Origin: CAYJAD01 sp964368075
Lineage (GTDB): Bacteria > Desulfobacterota > Desulfovibrionia > Desulfovibrionales > Desulfovibrionaceae
DNA: 64,000 nucleotides
NCBI GenBank assembly: GCA_964368075.1
Contig: CAYJAD010000002.1
Location: 39,604 to 103,603, forward strand
Direction of reading: 5' to 3'
Part shown: positions 57,914 to 64,000 of the stretch, in pieces
Position numbering within the stretch: position 1 is the stretch's first letter
Layout of the letters: each line of letters starts with the position of its first letter
The notes under the pieces: generated by a model
Database searches by the model: none
Seen by the model: the letters and a program-made list of their open reading frames with translations, nothing else
What the model was told of the DNA's origin: nothing
Made by a program: the position numbers and the translations under genes

Positions 57914-58807
57914 CTAGCGTGTAACGCTGTAATCAAGCAGTATATCTTCCATCTTTTTTAATTTCTCACGCGATTTAGTCTTATTGGTTCGGCCAAATTC
58001 CACCACCAGCGCTTCAACCAAGGTCAAAGCAGAGACCACAGAATAGTGCGAGCGCGCATTGCTTACATAAAGCACTGTATCTGCATGCGCAATGGAGGGG
58101 CAAGATGTATGGGTAGTAATAAGCAGTGTGGGGATGTTATGTCGAGAAGCCACTTCCATGGAGTCTAATGTGCGGCTATAAAAACGAGGGCCACCAAGGG
58201 AAAAAGCCACAAAAAGATCTTTTGGTGTTAAATTAATAAGCTCTTCATACATGAGTCCTGCGCCAGATGCATCTAGCATATGCGCTTTAGCAGAAACTTG
58301 CTGCAATAAAAAGTGCATATAAAAAACCACGGTTTTAGAAGAACGCCCACCATAAATACCAATGCGATTTGCCTTTTGTAGCATGGCAGAAGCCGCGGCA
58401 AATTGTTCAAGTAACTGTGGGGTAATCATACCTTGCACAGTTTCTACATTATCACGGGCCACACTGGTAAGACTGTGCTCCTCGGGGTTTTTTGCTTGTT
58501 TACTGCCAAGGGAATGGTCAAAATCCCACCAAACAGATAAATTGTTGGGTAAAAGTAGCTTACGAATATCTTTTTGTAAATCTTTGTATTTGTTATAGCC
58601 TAAGGCCTTCACGACGCGAACCACAGAAGATGTACTGGTGTTGGAAGCCGCCGCCAATTCTTCCACCGTTTGAAAGGCTACTTCCTGATAGTGGCTTTGC
58701 AAATAAGCGCAGACATTTTGCTGTCCGCTAGGCAGGCTGTTGGCAACTTCTTGAATATGCGCGAGGAGCTTTTCAGCATGTACCTTGAGACGTGTTGCAG
58801 GTGTCAT
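57914..58807 (-). CDS. RpiR/MurR-family transcriptional regulator
   Basis: A 297-residue repressor type. The N-terminal HTH (FQTVEELAAASNTSTSSVVR, then VVKALGYNKYKDLQKDIR) is followed by a SIS sugar-phosphate-binding domain (NRIGIYGGRSSKTVVFYMHF, LFVAFSLGGPRFYSRTLDSM, ALTLVEALVVEFG). It probably responds to a phosphosugar; no sugar catabolic gene adjoins, so its target is unclear. AAAGGAT lies before the ATG. Confidence 0.9.
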   Translation of the reverse strand: MTPATRLKVHAEKLLAHIQEVANSLPSGQQNVCAYLQSHYQEVAFQTVEELAAASNTSTSSVVRVVKALGYNKYKDLQKDIRKLLLPNNLSVWWDFDHSLGSKQAKNPEEHSLTSVARDNVETVQGMITPQLLEQFAAASAMLQKANRIGIYGGRSSKTVVFYMHFLLQQVSAKAHMLDASGAGLMYEELINLTPKDLFVAFSLGGPRFYSRTLDSMEVASRHNIPTLLITTHTSCPSIAHADTVLYVSNARSHYSVVSALTLVEALVVEFGRTNKTKSREKLKKMEDILLDYSVTR

Positions 58808-58825
58808 AAGCTATCCTTTTCAAAA

Positions 58826-58848
58826 CTTTGCGCAGGTCATGCGCAAAG
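58826..58848. promoter_or_regulatory. Palindrome before the RpiR-type regulator
   Basis: CTTTGCGCA-GGTCA-TGCGCAAAG, a perfect 9-base inverted repeat 19 bases upstream of the regulator ATG; a candidate autoregulatory operator. Confidence 0.4.
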
Positions 58849-59172
58849 GCCGTAACTGTTGGCTTAAGAAAGCGTTCAAAATGTACCAACACAAAAAGCC
58901 AAACTTCATATGCACGTCTATCTATAGAGTACACAGAAGTATTTTGCATCACGGCATCTCATGCTTTTTAAGCAAAGAACTAAAGTTTGAACTTTCAACA
59001 GCCTGTTGGGTGCTGTGCAGAAAAATGAAAATGGTTAAAAAAATGTCAGCACAAAACATATTTATAAATAATTATCTACCCACATAGCAATTTTTTTGTG
59101 TAAAAGCAAATATCTTGATTTTACACAAAAACAACACAATCTAAAATTGTTTTTCTAAAAAAAGAGCAAGCG
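58849..59172. other. Intergenic region between regulator and chemoreceptor
   Basis: No gene recognised. A/T-rich toward the right, where the sigma-28 promoter of the chemoreceptor lies. Confidence 0.5.
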
Positions 59173-59199
59173 TAAAGAAAAAGTATTTTTTGCCGATAG
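59173..59199 (+). promoter_or_regulatory. Sigma-28 (FliA) promoter of the chemoreceptor
   Basis: TAAA (59173-59176), exactly 15 bases, then GCCGATAG (59192-59199), one base from the TAAA-N15-GCCGATAA consensus, about 40 bases before the ATG. Confidence 0.85.
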
Positions 59200-59238
59200 T
59201 ACCCTTAATGCTATAAGCCAAAGAAAGGAGCTCTCTCT

Positions 59239-61629
59239 ATGAAGTTACAACAGAAAATTTTGTTGCCAATTGTGGCACTTTTAATTCTTTCCATGGGCAT
59301 TTTGAGTTACCTCACGTATCAACAAACAGCTAAGGCGCTAACGGAAACGTCGTTAAATACTATGCAAGTGACTTCACTTACTTTGCAGCGCATGCTCGAC
59401 TATTCTATAAATTCTACCAAGATTTTTATTGGTATAACAGCGGAAAATACACATGTTATAGATTTTTCAGTAAAAGAACAGCAAACTCCCCAAGATGTAA
59501 GCCGCATGAATACTTGGCTTGCCACTCGCGCAAGCGATTTAGGAATGCTTAGTGGATTTAATTTAATAAGTACAAAGGGCTTCATTGTAGCTTCGTCTAA
59601 TCCAAAAGCTGTGGGCACTGATTTAAATTTTCGTAAATATTTTCAAGAAGCACTCAAAGGGCGTATACCCAAACCCGAACCGCGCCTTTCTACCATAACC
59701 AATGAAGTACTTATGGCTGTGGTTATACCTGTAAAAGATACTCAAGGAAATATTGTTTCTGTACTTAGTGGTGATGTGTCTTTCGCAAAAGTATATGATG
59801 CTGTATTTAAAGGTATAACTGTAGGTAGCAAGGGCTATGCTTTGGCCATTGATGCGCAAGGACGAGTAGTGCTTGATCATGTGAAAGATGTACTCATGAA
59901 AGATAACTTGCCTATTACTCCTACCATGAAAAAGATTGCTCAAAAAGGTGATGGCGTTACAGAATATATGAATTATTTTAATGAACCTGTTATTGCATAT
60001 CATAAAAAATTAGAAGGCAGTGACATGGTTGTTATTGCAAGGGCAGAAAAACGCGATGTTTTTTCAAATCTAGAAACCTTAAGCTCTCTTTCTCTGTATG
60101 CAACTGTTGCGGCTGTAATACTTAGTGCATTGGTAGTGTTTCTTATTCTACGTCCTGTGATTACTGCTGTGGCTAAAGGGGCAAGTTTTGCCACAGCCAT
60201 TGCCAATGGTGATTTAAATGGCTCCTTAGAGGTGCAGCGCAATGACGAAATAGGCTATCTTGCTAATTCACTACGTTCTATTCCTGAGTCTCTTAATCGT
60301 ATTATGGAAGAATATGCACGTGTAAAAAAAGAACTTTCTGCCGGTCATATTGAAGTTCAAGGCGACAGCGCTCAGTTTCAAGGGGCCTATGCCGAACTTA
60401 TTAAAGGCACAAATTTTACCTTACAGCAATATCAGCATATTTTAAACGTGTTTACGGCTCCTGTGGTTGTGTTAGATAAAAATTTACGTGTAACCTATCT
60501 TAATGATATTGGAAAGCGTATAGTGGGCGATAACTACTTGCATAAGACCTTTCATGAAATCATGAAGCGTGATGATTCTGATACCCCCGGCGATGCCTTG
60601 CATAAAGCTGTGTCTAGCATGAGTCCTGCTACGGCAGAGACGGTGGCTCGCCCTGGAGGTAAGGTTATAGATATTTCTTACACGGCCATTCCTCTTAAAG
60701 ACGATACTGGCAAACTAGCCTGTGTGTTGCAACTTATAACAGATTTGACTGCCATTAAGAGCACACAACGAACCATTATAGAGGTGGCTAATCAGGCGCA
60801 AGATATTTCTGAGCGCATGGCCACAGCGTCCAGACAATTGTCTTCACAGGTGGAAGAGGTTTCCAATGGGGCACAAGTGCAGCGCGACCGTGTTACAGCT
60901 ACGGCGGCGGCCATGGAAGAAATGAATTCTACAGTGCTTGAGGTGGCAAGTAATGCTGGCGAAGCCAATACGCAATCGGCTGCTGTTCGCGATAAAGCCA
61001 CAGAAGGTACAGATTTGGTAAGTCAAGTGGTTGTGGCTATTAAGAGCGTGAATGATGTAACCTTAGAATTAGAAAGTAATATGAAGCAGTTAGGGTCGCA
61101 GGCAGAAAGTATTGGTAGTGTTATGGATGTTATTTCAGATATTGCCGATCAAACTAACTTGCTAGCCTTGAATGCTGCCATTGAAGCGGCAAGAGCAGGA
61201 GAGGCCGGACGAGGCTTTGCTGTTGTAGCTGACGAGGTGCGCAAATTGGCAGAAAAAACCATGACTGCTACCACAGAAGTAGGTAATAGTATTCGTGGCA
61301 TTCAAGAGACCACAAAAATGAATATTGATCGGGTAAGCGAGAGTGCCGGCTTTGCGGGTAAAGCCACTGATATTGCTGCTGTTTCTGGGAATTCCTTGGA
61401 AGAAATTTTATCTCTTGCTGATACTAATACAGCACTCATTTCAGGTATTGCGACAGCAGCAGAGGAACAGTCTGCCACTTCCGAAGAAATTAATCGCTCT
61501 ATTGATGAAATTAATGATATTGCAGGCTCCACTGCTTCTGGCATGGCACAAGCCTCAGAGGCTGTGCACGAGTTGTCAATTATGGCTTCTGAGCTACAAG
61601 ACTTGTTAAAGAAATTGCTTAGCCGATAA
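59239..61629 (+). CDS. Methyl-accepting chemotaxis protein with Cache and PAS-like domains
   Basis: A 796-residue transmembrane chemoreceptor. TM1 is near 8-27; the periplasmic double Cache sensor is about 35-275 (MNTWLATRASDLGMLSGFNL, LNFRKYFQEALKGRIPKPEP); TM2 about 283-305. A HAMP segment follows to about 360, then a PAS-like domain about 395-505 (FTAPVVVLDKNLRVTYLND) and the MCP signalling hairpin with its tip about 633-672 (IADQTNLLALNAAIEAARAG). No C-terminal CheR-binding pentapeptide is seen. The ligand is unknown. A sigma-28 promoter ties it to the flagellar regulon. Confidence 0.93.
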   Translation: MKLQQKILLPIVALLILSMGILSYLTYQQTAKALTETSLNTMQVTSLTLQRMLDYSINSTKIFIGITAENTHVIDFSVKEQQTPQDVSRMNTWLATRASDLGMLSGFNLISTKGFIVASSNPKAVGTDLNFRKYFQEALKGRIPKPEPRLSTITNEVLMAVVIPVKDTQGNIVSVLSGDVSFAKVYDAVFKGITVGSKGYALAIDAQGRVVLDHVKDVLMKDNLPITPTMKKIAQKGDGVTEYMNYFNEPVIAYHKKLEGSDMVVIARAEKRDVFSNLETLSSLSLYATVAAVILSALVVFLILRPVITAVAKGASFATAIANGDLNGSLEVQRNDEIGYLANSLRSIPESLNRIMEEYARVKKELSAGHIEVQGDSAQFQGAYAELIKGTNFTLQQYQHILNVFTAPVVVLDKNLRVTYLNDIGKRIVGDNYLHKTFHEIMKRDDSDTPGDALHKAVSSMSPATAETVARPGGKVIDISYTAIPLKDDTGKLACVLQLITDLTAIKSTQRTIIEVANQAQDISERMATASRQLSSQVEEVSNGAQVQRDRVTATAAAMEEMNSTVLEVASNAGEANTQSAAVRDKATEGTDLVSQVVVAIKSVNDVTLELESNMKQLGSQAESIGSVMDVISDIADQTNLLALNAAIEAARAGEAGRGFAVVADEVRKLAEKTMTATTEVGNSIRGIQETTKMNIDRVSESAGFAGKATDIAAVSGNSLEEILSLADTNTALISGIATAAEEQSATSEEINRSIDEINDIAGSTASGMAQASEAVHELSIMASELQDLLKKLLSR

Positions 61630-61667
61630 TAGAGATCTCAGTTTTTTGACTTTTTTTAAACTATTAC

Positions 61668-61701
61668 AAGGGGTTTGTTTTCTATAGAACGAACCCCTTT
61701 C
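61668..61701 (+). terminator. Intrinsic terminator after the chemoreceptor
   Basis: AAGGGGTTTGTT / AACGAACCCCTT stem with one mismatch and a T-rich end. Confidence 0.7.
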
Positions 61702-61920
61702 TTATGGTCATACTGTACATATGTGCTTTTATAGTATATTATAGGGAAAGCAAAAACATATACGTGTTTTTAAGAAAGGTATGATATATTAAATGTTTTA
61801 GTGAAAATGTTACAGTAAAAAAGACATTTGAAAATATTTCTATAATATGGCATGCTACAATATCTTTTGCCACACGATAAAGAATCTTGATTTCTTCATT
61901 AATACATACGAGGGCTGTAT

Positions 61921-64000
61921 ATGCTTGATTCAAAAGATCCTATAGATTTTGAAACGTACGAGTTTTTGCAGACACTTTTTAAGGCTGTCAAAATTCCTTT
62001 GTCTTGCTGGGCAATGGATGGCACTGCTCTGTACGCAACACAAAGTTTCTTAGATTTTTTTGATATTCCTCATATTAGTAAGTTTACAGAAAACTTTTAT
62101 AGGCACACGCCCCCCATACAACCCAATGGTGAGGATTCCATCACTCTTGGTAAGTTTTACTATGAAACCGCCATAGTAGAGGGCTTTTGTAAATTTTCTT
62201 GGGCGCATTTATTGCCCGATGGCCGCGAAGAAATAGTAGAATATACCCTCTCAAAAATGGAGTTTGGCGGTCAAACCATGGTGGCCGGGCACCTGATGCG
62301 AACTAAAAGCGTTGTGGCAACTTTGGAAGAAAAATATGCTTCTGACCAAAATGCTAAAGCCATGCTAGATGCAGCCCCCGTAGGGGTGTGCCTTTGGAAT
62401 GAAAAATTTGAACTTATTGATTGCAATTTAGGTTTTTTAAAGCTTCTTGGTATTCAAGATAAAAGTGAGTATTATAACGCGCACACAAAATTTTATCCAG
62501 AGTATCAAGCGGACAATAAGCGATCAGAAGAGCATTTTTATTTTGAATTAACACAGGTTTTTGCCGGAATAGACAGGGATATTGAATGGCTGTGGTGTGA
62601 TATTCATGGGGAAAGTATTCTTACGCGAAATAAACTACGGCGCATAGAATACGACGGAAGACCTATGGTTGTTGAGTATATCGAAGATATGCGTATGCTC
62701 ATGGAAAGTCAGCAAAAAGCCACCGATGCTGAAAAACGCAATGAAATAGTGCTTGATAATGTGCCCTTAGGTATTTTCTTTTGGAACGAACATATGGAAT
62801 TGTTGGATTGTAACCAAGAAGCATTACGTATGTTTAAAGCCCCTTCTAAAAAATATTTTTTTGAAAAGCTTTATAATGCGTCACCTAAGATGCAACCTGA
62901 CGGCAGAACTTCTGCAGCTGTGCTTGAAGAGGCTTTAGGCATAGCACATACAGAGGGTTTCTATCGCTTTGAGTGGATGCACCAAACCTTCGAGAAGGAA
63001 CCTTTGCCGGCTGAGGTTATTTTAGTCCCCTCTGAACTTAATAATAAGAAAATTCTTATTTCTTATACCAAAGATTTACGAGATTTAAAAGAGTTTAAGT
63101 ATAAAGCAGAGCAAGCGTTAAATTATACACAAGTTATGCTTGATACTATGCCCTTGGCTGTGCATGTATGGGATGCAGATTTTAATATACTAGATTGTAA
63201 TTTGGCATGTGTTCGTCTTTTTGAACTTAAAGATAAAGAAGAATATTTTTCAATGTTTGAAAAATTAACACCGTACAGACAGCCCGATGGTGCCATTACA
63301 AGCGAAGCCACTTATGAATGGTTACGCAAGGCTATGCGCGAAGGCTATTGCCAGTTTGAGTGGTTGCAACAATTGCCTGATGGCACGCCTATTCCTGTGG
63401 AAAAAACGCTTATTCGTACCTCGTATGAAGGAGCTAATATTATTGTAAGCTTTGCTCGCGATTTACGCGAAATAAAAGAAACACAGGAATTGTTAGAAGA
63501 AATTCAATTGCGTAACAGGCTTATGCTGGATTCTTTGCCCCTTGGCATTAATTTTTGGAACGATAAAGGCCAGCTTATCGATTGTAATATGGCCTGCGTG
63601 AAAATGTACGGTTTTTATACGAAGGGTGAATATTTAGCTAACTTCACTAAAACATTTCCTAAACTACAACCTTCAGGGATAAGCTCTTTAGAGGCTATAG
63701 GCAACGCCTTTGACGAAGTATTTGATAAGGGCTGGGCACGTATGGAACTTACGACCTTGCAACCTTCAACGCAAATTTCCATGCCTGTGGAAGTGACGCT
63801 TACCCGCATTAACTATAAAGGAAGTTTTGGGGTTATTGTTTACTTGCGCGATTTGCGAGAATTTAAAGCCATGTTGCATGAAATTGAAGAAACGCAAGAA
63901 GACTTACGTAAAGCTAAAGATTTGGCAGAAAAAAGCGCTCAAGCGAAAAGTGAATTTTTAGCCAATATGAGCCATGAAATTCGCACACCCATGAATGGCA
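61921..64000 (+). CDS. Multi-PAS sensor histidine kinase (3' end cut by window)
   Basis: Open from the ATG at 61921 to the window end (693 codons visible). No transmembrane segment is seen, so it is probably cytoplasmic. Five PAS-like modules lie in tandem: a diverged first (IPLSCWAMDGTALYATQSFL), then four whose shared opening (P-[VL]-[GA]-x3-W followed by [IL]-[IL]-D-C-N) recurs at a spacing of exactly 387 bases (129 residues), at 62377, 62764, 63151 and 63538. A HisKA H-box (ANMSHEIRTPMNG, His about 685) begins at the very end, so an ATPase and perhaps a receiver domain should follow outside. The stimulus is unknown. GAGGG lies before the ATG. Confidence 0.88.
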   Translation, partial: MLDSKDPIDFETYEFLQTLFKAVKIPLSCWAMDGTALYATQSFLDFFDIPHISKFTENFYRHTPPIQPNGEDSITLGKFYYETAIVEGFCKFSWAHLLPDGREEIVEYTLSKMEFGGQTMVAGHLMRTKSVVATLEEKYASDQNAKAMLDAAPVGVCLWNEKFELIDCNLGFLKLLGIQDKSEYYNAHTKFYPEYQADNKRSEEHFYFELTQVFAGIDRDIEWLWCDIHGESILTRNKLRRIEYDGRPMVVEYIEDMRMLMESQQKATDAEKRNEIVLDNVPLGIFFWNEHMELLDCNQEALRMFKAPSKKYFFEKLYNASPKMQPDGRTSAAVLEEALGIAHTEGFYRFEWMHQTFEKEPLPAEVILVPSELNNKKILISYTKDLRDLKEFKYKAEQALNYTQVMLDTMPLAVHVWDADFNILDCNLACVRLFELKDKEEYFSMFEKLTPYRQPDGAITSEATYEWLRKAMREGYCQFEWLQQLPDGTPIPVEKTLIRTSYEGANIIVSFARDLREIKETQELLEEIQLRNRLMLDSLPLGINFWNDKGQLIDCNMACVKMYGFYTKGEYLANFTKTFPKLQPSGISSLEAIGNAFDEVFDKGWARMELTTLQPSTQISMPVEVTLTRINYKGSFGVIVYLRDLREFKAMLHEIEETQEDLRKAKDLAEKSAQAKSEFLANMSHEIRTPMNG

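Noticed and set aside
58785..59087. A 100-codon plus-strand frame between the regulator and chemoreceptor
   Set aside because: Starts inside the antisense strand of the regulator gene, no ribosome binding site, biased Cys/His/Lys composition typical of noncoding A/T-rich DNA.

Overview
The window looks like the chromosome of a Desulfovibrionaceae bacterium (Desulfobacterota). Coding density is high and base composition is moderate by eye, not the GC-rich pattern of many free-living Desulfovibrio. Pointers to this lineage are a PxxKW-type cysteine-rich small protein, menaquinone synthesis by the futalosine route (mqnB), the diaminopimelate aminotransferase pathway (dapL), a PurS-PurL fusion without a glutaminase domain, and sigma-54 and sigma-28 flagellar promoters. 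A CesT-type type III secretion chaperone next to an unrecognised protein suggests a host-associated lifestyle. The lineage assignment is inference from gene content, not a measured phylogeny.

Layout. 1-6.0 kb: end of argS, a SPOR-domain protein and an mlaEFDCA outer-membrane lipid transport operon. 6.1-8.7 kb: uvrC and a YbjQ-like protein. 8.8-10.5 kb: a two-gene operon of chaperone and candidate effector with its own sigma-70-like promoter. 10.5-13.9 kb: an Hsp70-like ATPase with an added C-terminal hydrophobic segment, coupled to a four-helix membrane partner. 14-25.8 kb: tgt, nitroreductase, PxxKW protein, mnmG, paaK, purD-purE, a metal-efflux pair (ArsR regulator and P-type ATPase) and two odd small proteins. 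25.9-29.8 kb: a sigma-54-driven flagellar operon flgF-flgG-flgA-flgH. 30-38.6 kb: a phosphohexomutase, ridA, a tautomerase between repeats, purL, and quinone genes (polyprenyl synthase, mqnB, menG) with a possible attenuator before the menG operon. 38.8-43.4 kb: an acidic, motif-repeat coiled-coil protein, cmk-hisC and a universal stress protein. 43.4-45.8 kb: two genes of unproven role, each with a canonical sigma-54 promoter, then a candidate structured RNA. 45.9-52.2 kb: an aldolase, a large Sel1-repeat secreted protein, a KdsB-like cytidylyltransferase, a 2-hydroxyacid dehydrogenase and a HAD phosphatase. 52.2-57.7 kb: dapF-dapL, rplU-rpmA-obgE and a membrane-anchored metallo-beta-lactamase-fold protein. 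57.9-64 kb: an RpiR-type regulator, a sigma-28-promoted chemoreceptor and a cut-off sensor kinase with five PAS-like modules.

Two dispersed intergenic repeat families run through the window. One is a short hairpin whose arms read GCACAAT / ATTGTGC. The other is a longer REP- or MITE-like element ending in GCGCGTTTTGAAG and in GATTAATCNACGTTTCC. No rRNA, tRNA, CRISPR array, insertion sequence or prophage gene was recognised.

The least explained parts are: the chaperone-effector operon; the Hsp70-membrane pair; a ten-residue C-terminal tail shared by two otherwise unrelated small proteins; the acidic motif-repeat coiled-coil protein; and the two sigma-54-promoted genes outside the flagellar operon.
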